Shown: positions 43,581 through 53,220, numbered from the stretch's first letter. The stretch: 64,000 nucleotides of DNA from Nereida sp965655635 (GCF_965655635.1 NZ_CBFHHE010000008.1:26244-90243); one strand, 5' to 3'. Numbers and translations are program-made. Notes: generated from the letters alone by a model not told the origin.

Positions 43581-44633
43581 ATGGTTCCATCCGAGATTTA
43601 TACCGCCCGCGTTGCCGCCGGCGAGCTGACGCCAGATGACACGCAAACCGCTGTGTTGCCTGAATTTGACCGCATTGCGAACGAGCTGGCACAGCCTGTA
43701 AAGCGCGGCTTTTTCCGCCGTGCCCCTGATCCTATACACGGCCTCTATCTGTGGGGCGGTGTTGGGCGTGGGAAGTCGATGCTGATGGATTTGTTTGTCA
43801 GCGGGCTGAGCGTTCCGGCGCGACGGGTTCATTTTCACGCTTTCATGCAAGAAATTCACGGGGCTATTCACGAAGCGCGGGCGCGCGGTGTTGATGACCC
43901 GATCAAACCTGTGGCGGATGCTATTTCTGACAGCGTACGGTGTTTGGCGTTTGATGAAATGCAAATCACAGACATCACTGATGCGATGATTGTTGGGCGT
44001 CTGTTTGAGCAACTTTTCGCGGCAGGTGTTGTTGTTGTGACCACCTCAAACCGAGTGCCGGATGATCTGTATAAACATGGGCTGAACCGTGATCTGTTTG
44101 TGCCGTTCATCGGGCTTTTGAAAGAGAAAATGGTGGTGCATGAATTGGCGTCACCCACGGATTACCGCCAAGACCGCCTTGCGGGGTCGGATGTTTATTT
44201 TACCCCTGTTGATCAAAAAGCGCGCGCCGAGATGGATGCGGCTTGGGCCGCACTTGCGGACGGTGACGGTGCACCGCTTACGTTGCGCGTGAAGGGCCAT
44301 GACCTGCTGATACCGCGCTTTCATAATGGTGTAGCGCGGGCGAAGTTTTTTGATCTGTGCGGCAAGCACCTTGGGGCGGCGGATTATTTGATGCTGGCAG
44401 AGACTGCGAAGGTTTTGCTGCTGGATGATGTGCCGCGATTAGGGCGGTCAAATTTCAACGAAGCCAAGCGGTTTGTGACGTTGATTGATGCACTTTATGA
44501 AGCGGGCACGCGTCTGATTTGCTCGGCAGCGGCGGCGCCTGAGTTGCTGTACGTTGAGGGCGAGGGGACTTTTGAGTTTGAGCGCACCGCAAGCCGATTG
44601 CGCGAAATGCAATCTGTGGGCTGGGGTCTGTAG
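43581..44633 (+). CDS. zapE: Cell division protein ZapE (AFG1-like ATPase)
   Basis: A 350-residue AAA+ type ATPase that in E. coli associates with the Z ring. Walker A is GLYLWGGVGRGKSMLMD, Walker B LAFDEMQITDITDAM, and sensor 1 VVVTTSNRVPDDLYK. ATG 43581 has no strong ribosome site but is the natural start (MVPSEIYTARVAAGEL). Ends by the converging LysM gene terminator. Confidence 0.94.
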   Translation: MVPSEIYTARVAAGELTPDDTQTAVLPEFDRIANELAQPVKRGFFRRAPDPIHGLYLWGGVGRGKSMLMDLFVSGLSVPARRVHFHAFMQEIHGAIHEARARGVDDPIKPVADAISDSVRCLAFDEMQITDITDAMIVGRLFEQLFAAGVVVVTTSNRVPDDLYKHGLNRDLFVPFIGLLKEKMVVHELASPTDYRQDRLAGSDVYFTPVDQKARAEMDAAWAALADGDGAPLTLRVKGHDLLIPRFHNGVARAKFFDLCGKHLGAADYLMLAETAKVLLLDDVPRLGRSNFNEAKRFVTLIDALYEAGTRLICSAAAAPELLYVEGEGTFEFERTASRLREMQSVGWGL

Positions 44634-44655
44634 GCGGTGTGTAAATCCTGCTGAG

Positions 44656-44684
44656 CAAAAAAAGGGGCCCCGAAGGACCCCTTG
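44656..44684 (-). terminator. Rho-independent terminator after the LysM gene
   Basis: On the minus strand AAGGGGTCC-TTCG-GGGCCCCTT: seven to nine pairs capped by a TTCG tetraloop (one G-U), followed directly by TTTTTTT. Strong. On the plus strand the region also ends zapE but lacks an immediate T run. Confidence 0.9.
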
Positions 44685-44721
44685 TAAGTTTTGCTCAATG
44701 GCTTGGAGATGCCTGCTTTTT

Positions 44722-45522
44722 TTATACGTTTGGGATGCGCAACTTTTGCCTGATAAAGATGCGATCGGGCGTTGTGAGCTTGTCACGGTTGGCATCGAAG
44801 ATTGTTTGGTAATCGGTCGTGGAGCCGTAAAACTTCAGCGCGATATAGGCCAAGCTATCGCCTGAGACGACGGTGTAGACGCGGTTGCCGTTTTCAACGC
44901 GCGCAATGGGGCGCGAGGCTTCGGCCGCGCGGCGTTGCAATTCGGCGGCGGCTGTCTCACCTTTGGCGACCAATGCTTTTTGCACGACGTTGAACAATAC
45001 GGCCGTTGGGTCAACTTCGCCGCCAGTTGTACCGAGTTCTTTGGGCAGCACCAAAACCCCGTTGGACACAGCCGCAGAGATCAGGTTTTGCGCGTCTGTT
45101 ACCGCGCTTGGCGCGTTGGTTGAGTTAAGCTTGAGGCGGTTATTCTCATCTTCGTCAACCGAGTAGAGGCCCGCCACGATGCCCTCTTCCAGCATGCGTA
45201 GTTTGTTTGCGTTCAGGATATCCACTGCCTCTTGGACTTTGCGGGCCTTTTCTTCCGCAATGGCCTCGGCTGCTTGCACGGGCGCCGGGCTAAGCGATGC
45301 GTTGACTGCCGATTGTACGTTCAAGCTGTTAAGTGTTTCGCTTGTGTTGCGTGTGACTTCTGGCGTCAGCGGCAGACCTGATGAGGCGGATGCGACTTGG
45401 GCGGTAACCGTTGGTTCGCTCGTCATTTTGACGACCTGATACGTTAGCGCGCCACCAACAACGAAAGAGAAACCGCTGATAGCGAGCACAAGGGGAAGCG
45501 TCTTTTTGGAAGTACTGGTCAT
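44722..45522 (-). CDS. LysM domain cell-envelope protein
   Basis: A 266-residue protein anchored by one N-terminal helix (PLVLAISGFSFVVGGALTYQ). A long Ala/Glu-rich, mostly helical stretch follows (about 60-200), ending with LysM: VYTVVSGDSLAYIALKFYGS and the ANRDKLTTPDRIFIRQKLRI stretch. It probably binds peptidoglycan in the periplasm. ATG 45522 is used; GTG 45537 is an alternative that overlaps the rhodanese stop. Operon with the preceding broken gene. Confidence 0.85.
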   Translation of the reverse strand: MTSTSKKTLPLVLAISGFSFVVGGALTYQVVKMTSEPTVTAQVASASSGLPLTPEVTRNTSETLNSLNVQSAVNASLSPAPVQAAEAIAEEKARKVQEAVDILNANKLRMLEEGIVAGLYSVDEDENNRLKLNSTNAPSAVTDAQNLISAAVSNGVLVLPKELGTTGGEVDPTAVLFNVVQKALVAKGETAAAELQRRAAEASRPIARVENGNRVYTVVSGDSLAYIALKFYGSTTDYQTIFDANRDKLTTPDRIFIRQKLRIPNV

Positions 45523-45533
45523 GGGCTCAACTT

Positions 45534-46153
45534 TCACGATGGTGTCTCCTGAGTGGTCAGGCCGAGAGCTGTCCAGACTTGCATCCCGCCTCGGTAATAT
45601 TTGACTTTTTCTGCTGGGTATCCGCTGTCCAAAAGGGTGCTGATAAGCCGTTGCGCGTCTGTGGTCCCTGGACCTGCGTCGAAGATCACCAACTCAACTG
45701 CGCCGTTGAAGTTAGACACGCCTGCGGCTGTTTTGGCACCAAGTGCGCGCAAGATATCAACGCGGTAGGGGTTGTCGGCGGCCATTGTGGGCACCGGCAC
45801 ACTGACAGATGCGGGAATAAAGCCAACCGCGCGTTTTTCAGGCATGCGCGCATCAAGGATAAGCCCTGATCCCGCTGCAATCTGTTCGGTTATGAAGCTC
45901 ATCACGTCCAATTCACCGATGGTGGTGACACCTTCGGCTGCGGACATAGGTGATAGGCAACTGCCCTCACACGACAGATTTGGTCGCGCGAAGGCGACCA
46001 GCTTGTTCACGTTGACCTGAGCGGCGCGCGTGATGGTGAAAGCCTCGCCGTTAAAGCGGAACGAGGTTTCATTTCCGGCTGTTGTGCTTGGGCGACCAAA
46101 GCGGACGCCGACAAAATACCAACTAAAGCCCCTGAAAATAGGCTACGAATCAT
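45534..46153 (-). pseudogene. Frameshifted secreted rhodanese-like protein
   Basis: ATG 46153 (GGGGGA seven bases upstream) gives a Sec signal, MIRSLFSGALVGILSASALV then AQAQQPE, but that frame ends at 46007 after junk. The frame that continues the protein (NETSFRFNGEAFTITRAAQV ... to 45534) has no start of its own before GTG 46010. One missing base at about 46071-46079 (CCGGAAA) would join the two into a 206-residue exported protein. The rest resembles a rhodanese-fold (LDARMPEKRAVGFIPASVSV, KVKYYRGGMQVWTALGL), but the active Cys position reads FDAGPG, so it is catalytically dead or structural. Real decay or a sequence error. Confidence 0.72.
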
Positions 46154-46320
46154 TAACAAGTCCCCCAGCAGGACAATACTCACCCACATGTTGTGGCGTG
46201 GGGCTGTCAGGCCCATGAATATCGCTACTGCCTCCACATATAGAGACAGAACGAATCAATAGTCAAAAGATTTTTGAAGCACTCTTTGGATTTTATGTGG
46301 TGGATGGTGTGGTGTCGGGC

Positions 46321-47592
46321 TTAGCCGTTGCTGCGCAAAATGGCCCCAGCAAGGTAAAGCGACCCGCAGATCAAGATGCGTGCATCGGGCTTGGAAGCGG
46401 TTATATTCTCAATCGCTGTCTGCACATTGGGTGCAATTTCTGACTGAAAACCAACACGTTGCGCTGCATCAGCAGTAGTTTGTGCAGGCAGGGTGTTTAC
46501 TTCATCGGGAATGTCGACTGCGGTCAGGCTTTGGGCAACTGTCGCCAGTGGGGCGAGGTATCCACCGATGTCTTTGGTGTTCAACATACCGCATATCAGA
46601 TGCGTTGAACGGTTTGGCAGTGTCTTGATCAGATCAGCCATCGCACGGCCCGCGGCAGGGTTGTGGCCGCCATCAAGCCAAAGTTCCGCGCGCCCTGCAG
46701 CCTCTACCAGTGGACCAGTTTTCAGGCGCTGCATCCGCGCGGGCCAGCTTACGTTTTCCATCGCTGCGGCGCAGGCATCTTCCCCAAAACCAAGGTGGCG
46801 AAGCGCCATCAATGCGGCACCTGCGTTCTGCACTTGGTGTGCGCCGGGCAGAGCGGGCATCGGCAGGTCCAGCAGTCCGTTTTCATCTTGGAAAATGAGG
46901 CGGCTGCGTTCTGTGGTGACGTGCCAGTGTTGGCCGTGTGCTAGCATGGGCGCACCAAGGCTGTTTGCCTTAGCCTCAATCACATCAAGGGCCTCGTCAT
47001 GCTGAGGGCCAACAATAACAGGCACACCCGGCTTGATGATGCCTGCTTTTTCACCTGCGATGGCACCGAAAGTGTCCCCAAGAAATTGCTGGTGATCCAA
47101 GTCAACGGGCGTGATGATCGACAGGGCGGGATCCATCACATTTGTTGCGTCAAGCCGCCCGCCAAGGCCGACTTCAAGCAACGTATAATCTGCTTTTGTG
47201 CGTGAAAAAGCCAGTAGGGCGGCAACAGTTGTTATCTCGAAATAGGTGATATTCGCGCCGTTATTGGCGGTGTAGCAATCGTCCAGAACTTGGGTCAGGG
47301 CGTCTTCTGTGATCAGCTCGCCTGCAAGGCGGATGCGTTCATGAAAACGTGCCAGATGCGGTGATGTGTAGGCGTGCACGGATTTACCCGCGCCCTCAAG
47401 CCCCGCGCGGATCATCGCTTGGGTTGAGCCTTTGCCGTTGGTGCCAGCCAGATGAATAACAGGAGGCATGTGGTTCTGCGGATTATCAAGCGCGCTCAAA
47501 AGCGCCCAAACACGGTTCAGCGTCAGATCGATGATCTTGGGGTGCAGCGCCATCATCCGTTGCAGGATGACGTCCGATGTATCGGCTGTCAT
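46321..47592 (-). CDS. folC: Bifunctional folylpolyglutamate/dihydrofolate synthase
   Basis: Adds glutamate to dihydropteroate and to folates. 423 residues. ATP site HLAGTNGKGSTQAMIRAGLE, then HLARFHERIRLAGE and DYTLLEVGLGGRLDATNVM. The C-terminal Mur-ligase-like domain carries LDGGHNPAAGRAMADL. It overlaps accD by four bases, the standard accD-folC pair. Confidence 0.96.
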   Translation of the reverse strand: MTADTSDVILQRMMALHPKIIDLTLNRVWALLSALDNPQNHMPPVIHLAGTNGKGSTQAMIRAGLEGAGKSVHAYTSPHLARFHERIRLAGELITEDALTQVLDDCYTANNGANITYFEITTVAALLAFSRTKADYTLLEVGLGGRLDATNVMDPALSIITPVDLDHQQFLGDTFGAIAGEKAGIIKPGVPVIVGPQHDEALDVIEAKANSLGAPMLAHGQHWHVTTERSRLIFQDENGLLDLPMPALPGAHQVQNAGAALMALRHLGFGEDACAAAMENVSWPARMQRLKTGPLVEAAGRAELWLDGGHNPAAGRAMADLIKTLPNRSTHLICGMLNTKDIGGYLAPLATVAQSLTAVDIPDEVNTLPAQTTADAAQRVGFQSEIAPNVQTAIENITASKPDARILICGSLYLAGAILRSNG

Positions 47593-48500
47593 TTCGCGTC
47601 TGTGATTTCTGGTTGTTCCGCAGGGGCAGGCAAATCGCCGTGGATTGCGGGTTTGTCTTTCATCATCATGCGGATGATTGTCACCAGTTCCGACTTTAGC
47701 TTTGAGCGGTGTGTCACACGGTCAAGCATGCCGTGCTCAAGCAGATATTCGGCCCGTTGAAAGCCTTCGGGCAGTTTTTCGCGGATGGTTTGCTCAATCA
47801 CGCGGGGTCCGGCAAAGCAAATCAGGGCGTTTGGTTCGGCAATATGCACATCGCCCAGCATGGCGTATGAGGCGGTCACACCACCAGTCGTTGGGTGGGT
47901 CAGAACAACGATGTAGGGCAGGTTTGCCTCTTTGAGCATTTCAACCGCTACGGTTGTGCGCGGCATTTGCATCAAAGACAAAATGCCTTCCTGCATTCGT
48001 GCACCACCAGCGGCAGAGAACAGGACGAGGGGCCGCTTTAGCTTTACGGCGCGTTCGGCGGCCGCGATAATTGCGTTGCCCACATACATGCCCATTGAGC
48101 CAGCCATGAATGAGAAATCCTGACAGGCGGCAACGATAGGTGTGCGCAAGATTTCACCCACTGCCACCAGCATCGCTTCTTTTTCGCCCGTTGATTTGAT
48201 GGCGGCCTTCATGCGGTCAGGATAGCGTTTCTGGTCCTTAAACTCGAGCGGGTCAGCAAGTGGTTCAGGCACCGCTACGTCCAGATATACGCCACCGTCG
48301 AACAACGCTTGGAAGCGGTCGCGCGCGGTGATCGCCATGTGGTGATCACATTGTGTGCAGACGTTCAGGTTTTCCGTCAGCTCACGGTGAAACAGCATGG
48401 TGCCGCATTCAGAGCATTTCTGCCAAAGGTTCTCGGGAACCTCACGGCGTGAAAAGATGGAATTAATCGTCGGACGGACGTAATTGGAAATCCAGTTCAT
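47589..48500 (-). CDS. accD: Acetyl-CoA carboxylase carboxyltransferase subunit beta
   Basis: With AccA transfers carboxyl from biotin to acetyl-CoA. 303 residues. The N-terminal zinc ribbon uses Cys29, Cys32, Cys48 and Cys51. The carboxyltransferase core has FSAAGGARMQEGILSLMQMP and the HPTTGGVTASYAMLGD oxyanion segment. Ends with a Pro/Ala/Glu tail. Operon with folC. Confidence 0.97.
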   Translation of the reverse strand: MNWISNYVRPTINSIFSRREVPENLWQKCSECGTMLFHRELTENLNVCTQCDHHMAITARDRFQALFDGGVYLDVAVPEPLADPLEFKDQKRYPDRMKAAIKSTGEKEAMLVAVGEILRTPIVAACQDFSFMAGSMGMYVGNAIIAAAERAVKLKRPLVLFSAAGGARMQEGILSLMQMPRTTVAVEMLKEANLPYIVVLTHPTTGGVTASYAMLGDVHIAEPNALICFAGPRVIEQTIREKLPEGFQRAEYLLEHGMLDRVTHRSKLKSELVTIIRMMMKDKPAIHGDLPAPAEQPEITDAK

Positions 48501-48555
48501 AGAAAGCCCCTGCTACCTTCGTTTCCCAGATAAGCCCGTGGATCAGGAAATGCAA

Positions 48556-49431
48556 TCAGGCGCGTATCGCCCAACGTGCCGTGGCCCATGCAAGCCCCAT
48601 CGCGACCAGATCAAGCCAGATATAGCTCATCAATTCAGGGTCATCGGCGCGGTAGGGAAGGGTGTAAAGCGCAAGTCCTGACAAAACGCCAGGAAGGCCA
48701 ACAACAAGCAGCGCGCTGAGGTTGTTCAGTAAATGCAGGGCGATCGCAGGTGCAAGGGTGCCAGAGCGAGCCGTCAAATCAGCAGCGATTACACCAAATA
48801 GCACAGCCCACAGCGTAATCATCCATGCGTTTCCGCCGTTTGTTGCGGGGTCATGATGCAGCAGGCCGAATGCAATCGAAGGCAGTAGCATCCAGATGCT
48901 CGGGCTTTTGAAACGTGCGGCAAGCTGACTTTGCAAATAACCCCGAAAGACCAGTTCCTCTGCGCTGACTTGAACGAGTGTCAGCGCGATGGCCGGGATC
49001 AGGAAAGCGGCCCATTTTAGCACTGGATATTGTTGGTTTAGCTCGCTCAATATGCCCCAAGGGGGCATGAACATTAGCGCGACCATCAAGATGAACAAAA
49101 AGCCCACGCTGCGTTTGAAGTGTCGTTGGAACATTTCTGGGCGCCCCAAAACGCTGACAAAGCTGCGGCCATGCAGCTTAAGCGCCGCCCATGTCCCCAA
49201 AATCATAAATGAGAAGGTACTAAGCAACAGCATCATGCCGAATGGTGTGGTGCCATTCATGGCGTTGAGCAGGACTGTCTGTGACGGGCTAAGAAACGTC
49301 ATGACCGCAAAAAATGCTGAAATTCCAGCGAAGTAGATGGCCCCGATAAGGATTGTGCCCAGTGCGATGCGCCAAATTTGTGGCTGCGCGCGGGCGGGGG
49401 CGATCATGGCTTCGAAAAACGGGTATGACAT
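48556..49431 (-). CDS. CPBP-family intramembrane glutamic protease
   Basis: A 291-residue multi-pass protein with about seven or eight helices, homologous to CAAX prenyl protease and bacteriocin-immunity proteases. The active-site motif is VSAEELVFRGYLQSQL (EEXXXR), with FGLLHHDPAT (FXXXH-like) and HLLNNLSALLV supplying later His/Asn. Substrate unknown. Isolated, 55 bases upstream of accD. Confidence 0.88.
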   Translation of the reverse strand: MSYPFFEAMIAPARAQPQIWRIALGTILIGAIYFAGISAFFAVMTFLSPSQTVLLNAMNGTTPFGMMLLLSTFSFMILGTWAALKLHGRSFVSVLGRPEMFQRHFKRSVGFLFILMVALMFMPPWGILSELNQQYPVLKWAAFLIPAIALTLVQVSAEELVFRGYLQSQLAARFKSPSIWMLLPSIAFGLLHHDPATNGGNAWMITLWAVLFGVIAADLTARSGTLAPAIALHLLNNLSALLVVGLPGVLSGLALYTLPYRADDPELMSYIWLDLVAMGLAWATARWAIRA

Positions 49432-49514
49432 TTAGACACCTTTGATGCGTTCACACTTGTGGATCACTTAGCCCTGCCTTATCCAGTTTTCCAATGAATT
49501 TAGGGAGTTGAGCA

Positions 49515-51242
49515 ATGACGAAGGTCGACAAATCCAAGCTGCCAAGCCGCTATGTGACAGAGGGGCCATCGCGCGCGCCGCACCGGTCGTATTATTATGC
49601 GATGGGTCTGACAGAGGAAGAAATCGCACAACCGCTGGTTGGTGTTGCGACCTGCTGGAACGAAGCAGCGCCGTGCAACATCTCATTGAATCGTCAGGCG
49701 CAGGCCGTGAAGCAGGGCGTAAAGTCCGCCATGGGTACACCGCGCGAGTTCACAACCATTACTGTCACAGACGGTATTGCGATGGGTCACGAGGGCATGC
49801 GTTCTTCTCTGGCGTCACGCGAGGCAATTGCGGACACGGTTGAATTAACGATGCGCGGCCACTGCTATGACGCGATTGTTGGTCTTGCGGGCTGTGACAA
49901 GTCCTTGCCCGGTATGATGATGGCGATGGTGCGTTTGAACACGCCGTCTGTCTTTATTTACGGTGGTTCGATCCTTCCGGGTCGTCTTGAAGGTAAAGAC
50001 GTTACAGTTCAGGACGTGTTCGAAGCTGTGGGTCAGCACCAAGCTGGCAACATGAGTGACGAAGCGCTGCGCACGCTTGAGCGCGTTGCGTGTCCGTCTG
50101 CGGGTGCGTGTGGCGGCCAGTTCACAGCAAACACCATGGCGTGTGTGTCCGAGGCGATTGGCCTTGCGCTGCCAAACTCGGCTGGTGCGCCTGCGCCCTA
50201 CGAGAGCCGTGACCAATACGGCGTTGCTTCTGGTGAAGCGGTGATGCGTTTGATCGAAAAGAATATCCGTGCGCGTGATATCGTGACGCTGGAAAGCTTG
50301 CAAAACGCAGCGCGCGTTGTGGCCTGTACCGGTGGTTCAACCAATGCTGGCCTGCACTTGCCAGCGATTGCCCACGAAGCAGGTATTGATTTCGACCTTG
50401 ATGACGTGTGCGAAATCTTCCGTGATACGCCTTACTTCGTCGATCTTAAGCCTGGCGGTCAGTATGTTGCGAAAGACCTTTACGAGGCTGGTGGTGTACC
50501 AGTTGTCATGAAGGAGCTGCGCAAAGCAGGTCTGATGCACGAAGACTGCATGACGGTTACTGGCTACTCGATTGGCGAAGAGTTGGACAAGGTGTCGCTG
50601 GAAGCAGACGGTCGCGTGATCTACCCGATTGACACACCGATCACCAAAACCGGTGGTGTTGTGGGCCTTAAGGGCAACCTCGCGCCAGAAGGTGCTATCG
50701 TGAAAGTTGCGGGCATGGGTGAGGACGAGCAGTCGTTCACCGGCCCTGCGCGCGTGTTTGAATGCGAAGAAGACGCATTTGAAGCCGTAAAGCAGCGCGC
50801 CTACGAAGAGGGCGAAGTGCTAGTCATCCGCAACGAAGGCCCTGCTGGTGGTCCGGGGATGCGCGAAATGCTGTCCACGACTGCGGCGCTTTCTGGTCAG
50901 GGTATGGGCAAGAAAGTTGCTCTTATCACTGACGGCCGTTTCTCAGGCGCGACACGCGGTTTCTGCGTGGGTCACGTTGGTCCAGAGGCGGCACACGGTG
51001 GCCCGATTGGCATGCTGAAAGATGGCGATATGATTACGATCAACGCCATCAACGGTGAATTGTCTGTCGATTTGACGGATGATGAGCTGGTCGCACGTCT
51101 CACGGAATGGGCAGGTCCAAAAGAAACTTTGTACGCCAGTGGCGCTCTTTATAAGTACGCACAGCTTGTTGGCTCAACACGGCTTGGGGCGGTCACGCAC
51201 CCAGGGGCCAAAGCGGAGCGTCATGTATACATGGATCTCTAA
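49515..51242 (+). CDS. ilvD: Dihydroxy-acid dehydratase
   Basis: Dehydrates dihydroxy acids in valine, isoleucine and leucine synthesis. 575 residues, Fe-S enzyme. Cys are in CWNEAAPCNISL, GCDKSLPGMMMA and CPSAGACGGQFTANTMAC, the IlvD cluster signature. LITDGRFSGATRGFCVGHV is the C-terminal hallmark. GGGAG precedes ATG. The last 20 bases overlap the start of the next gene. Confidence 0.98.
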   Translation: MTKVDKSKLPSRYVTEGPSRAPHRSYYYAMGLTEEEIAQPLVGVATCWNEAAPCNISLNRQAQAVKQGVKSAMGTPREFTTITVTDGIAMGHEGMRSSLASREAIADTVELTMRGHCYDAIVGLAGCDKSLPGMMMAMVRLNTPSVFIYGGSILPGRLEGKDVTVQDVFEAVGQHQAGNMSDEALRTLERVACPSAGACGGQFTANTMACVSEAIGLALPNSAGAPAPYESRDQYGVASGEAVMRLIEKNIRARDIVTLESLQNAARVVACTGGSTNAGLHLPAIAHEAGIDFDLDDVCEIFRDTPYFVDLKPGGQYVAKDLYEAGGVPVVMKELRKAGLMHEDCMTVTGYSIGEELDKVSLEADGRVIYPIDTPITKTGGVVGLKGNLAPEGAIVKVAGMGEDEQSFTGPARVFECEEDAFEAVKQRAYEEGEVLVIRNEGPAGGPGMREMLSTTAALSGQGMGKKVALITDGRFSGATRGFCVGHVGPEAAHGGPIGMLKDGDMITINAINGELSVDLTDDELVARLTEWAGPKETLYASGALYKYAQLVGSTRLGAVTHPGAKAERHVYMDL

Positions 51243-51840
51243 AGCCATCGTTGGGCTGCTGGTGATTTCACTGGCAGCCTGCGCCTCGCTGGAGGGGGCG
51301 TTGCCAAGTTTCTCTGGGTTGTCCCTAGCCGGATCAAAGACAGAACGCGTTGGCCCCCTCAAGATTGTACTCCCTGCGGACTACTGCGCTGATACCTCAA
51401 GCAGTAAAGACCGGTTTAGTGTAGTGTTGCCATGTAAGGCATTGAGTAACGAGGTTGACGATTGGCCCAGCTATATCGCCGTGTTCACAACGTCAGTGGG
51501 CGAGAAAGCCCCGCATTATGGTTTGGGTCGCCCCAGTGCCATTGAGGCTGCGTTGCGCTCAACCGACGGGCGTACGGCGATAAGCCGGTCGGGTAATCCG
51601 CGTAGTGTGGATGTGTTGGGTATTTTGCCCCAGTCTGAGGCGCTTTACGTGCGCATCAAAGACATAAGCACCACCCCGTTTGGCCGCGGCTACACCGAGC
51701 ATTGGCGCGCCTTGAGCGTTGTGGGCGGGCAATCGGTGGTCGTTACTGTTGGGGGATATGGCAAAAATAAATTGTCCGAAGCTGATGGATTGCGCGTCTT
51801 ACAGCGTTTCGTAAAGCGCATGAAAGAGGCCAACCCGTAA
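51223..51840 (+). CDS. Putative outer-membrane lipoprotein
   Basis: A 205-residue lipoprotein with signal MYTWISKAIVGLLVISLAAC and the LAAC lipobox, so Cys20 is lipidated. The mature part is a mixed alpha-beta domain with VGPLKIVLPADYCAD and a final LRVLQRFVKRMKEA helix. It is not a domain I recognise. ATG 51223 is inside ilvD in another frame, 20 bases before its stop, so the two are translationally linked; the longer frame from 51079 is an ilvD shadow. Confidence 0.82.
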   Translation: MYTWISKAIVGLLVISLAACASLEGALPSFSGLSLAGSKTERVGPLKIVLPADYCADTSSSKDRFSVVLPCKALSNEVDDWPSYIAVFTTSVGEKAPHYGLGRPSAIEAALRSTDGRTAISRSGNPRSVDVLGILPQSEALYVRIKDISTTPFGRGYTEHWRALSVVGGQSVVVTVGGYGKNKLSEADGLRVLQRFVKRMKEANP

Positions 51841-51955
51841 GGTGCCACAGCAGTTCTAGGCAGCAAAAAAAATTCGCGTTGCGGGCTTCGCGCTTGGTGG
51901 GATTTCGTTTACGGTTTTCGGGTAACCAGTAATCAGTTTATTTTGGGAATAACTA

Positions 51956-52726
51956 GTGAAACTATCGGCCTCACTTTGGAATGCAGCATTAAACCGCCGT
52001 ATCTTGTGCAAATGGCGCGAGGCTGCTGTATCTGCGGCAGATGCCCCGCTGTCTGCTCTGCGCGCGCAACGGCAAACTGCGCGTGAGTTGAAACGCCATT
52101 TGGATCAGTTCGCGTTTGTGGCGGATGGCCGGTTGGCGCTTCCGTTGACTGGCGCGCAGGCCATGCAAGTCCCCCCCGATAGTGATTGGTCATGGCGCCC
52201 AGAAATATGGCGCGGCCCGCAGCCGCGTAGCGGCATTGCAGCGGTGCAAAACAAAACCCGTTTTGGCAATGAGGCGACGATTTTCCATGACTGCGTCACG
52301 TCAGAGCTGGCCGTTCGGCAGTTGCGAAACCAGCGTGCAACGGATTTGTCGCCCTACGGGTTGCGCCTTGATGTATTTCACTTTGACGGCAGCTTTTTGT
52401 CCATGGTGGTTGATCTACCGAAAGCCAGTGTTGTTGGCCTAAGGCGGCGGCATATCATTCGGATGGATGCCCAATTTGAGATGGAGAAACCGCTTGAGAT
52501 ATTCGCGCGCCTCAACATCAAGCATGGGCCAAACACGGATCAGATTGTACGCGAGTTGCCCCTGAACGGCTCTGACATATTCGTCGAATTTGATCTGGCA
52601 TATACCAAGATGAATGAAAAGAGGGTGGAAAGAATGTGGGTCGATCTCATTTTTGAAGATCCCCAAATGAACGAAATTGTTATGCGCGACTTGACGTTTA
52701 GCCGCCAACCGCGCGCTGAGTTTTGA
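51956..52726 (+). CDS. DUF6478-like uncharacterised protein
   Basis: A 256-residue, largely soluble protein, GTG start 51956 (weak ribosome site). The N-terminal 60 residues are helical and basic (RRILCKWREAAVSAADAPLS). A WSWRPEIWRGPQP motif and RFGNEATIFHDC are followed by a beta-rich domain (GLRLDVFHFDGSFLSMVVDL). This pattern matches a family seen in Rhodobacteraceae as DUF6478, by memory. Function unknown. Followed by a second uncharacterised gene 26 bases on. Confidence 0.7.
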   Translation: MKLSASLWNAALNRRILCKWREAAVSAADAPLSALRAQRQTARELKRHLDQFAFVADGRLALPLTGAQAMQVPPDSDWSWRPEIWRGPQPRSGIAAVQNKTRFGNEATIFHDCVTSELAVRQLRNQRATDLSPYGLRLDVFHFDGSFLSMVVDLPKASVVGLRRRHIIRMDAQFEMEKPLEIFARLNIKHGPNTDQIVRELPLNGSDIFVEFDLAYTKMNEKRVERMWVDLIFEDPQMNEIVMRDLTFSRQPRAEF

Positions 52727-52752
52727 TGGGGTGAGGGACGGAGTATTTTGAT

Positions 52753-53121
52753 ATGTCGAAAATGAAACTTACCAAGACCCATTTGCAAGGCGCTGTGTGG
52801 GAAGGGCTTTTGTGGGCCGATGATGCAGAGCCGGTAGTTGAGATAACGTATCTGCAGCGTCCAATTAAGGACGTGCAGTTGCAGCCCACGCAAACAGCGG
52901 GTGAATATGCGCTGCGCATTTCATTACCCCATCAAATGATGTCTGATGGCGTGCATACGGCACTGATCACCGATGGTGCTGCTGGCAATATTCTAGGGCG
53001 GATAACTGTCATGGCAGGTGATGCCTTAGCTGAGGATATTCGCGCGGAAATGGATTTGCTGCGTGCGGAGTTAGATTTGTTGAAGCAGGCGTTTCGCCGC
53101 CACTGTGTGGAAACGCAGTAG
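52753..53121 (+). CDS. Uncharacterised small protein
   Basis: A 122-residue protein with no recognised domain. Residues 15-90 look like a beta domain (EPVVEITYLQRPIKDVQLQP ... YALRISLPHQM), and the end is an amphipathic helix (LAEDIRAEMDLLRAELDLLK) suited to coiled-coil or dimer contacts. ATG 52753, no strong ribosome site. It follows the DUF6478-like gene on the same strand, so the two may act together. Confidence 0.65.
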   Translation: MSKMKLTKTHLQGAVWEGLLWADDAEPVVEITYLQRPIKDVQLQPTQTAGEYALRISLPHQMMSDGVHTALITDGAAGNILGRITVMAGDALAEDIRAEMDLLRAELDLLKQAFRRHCVETQ

Positions 53122-53220
53122 CACCGCAGGGTGGCACATTGCCCCTAACGCCACGTCGGGGGTGACAGGCGGGGCCGCGAATGTATGGTTGACATGCACG
53201 TAAAGAGAGGCATCCGTACT

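Noticed and set aside
43524..44012. N-terminal extension of the DUF5665-like ORF
   Set aside because: It lies antisense within zapE and does not read like protein; the ATG at 43523 gives the family-sized product.
51079..51222. Upstream extension of the lipoprotein ORF
   Set aside because: It is an alternate frame of ilvD and would hide the signal peptide and lipobox.
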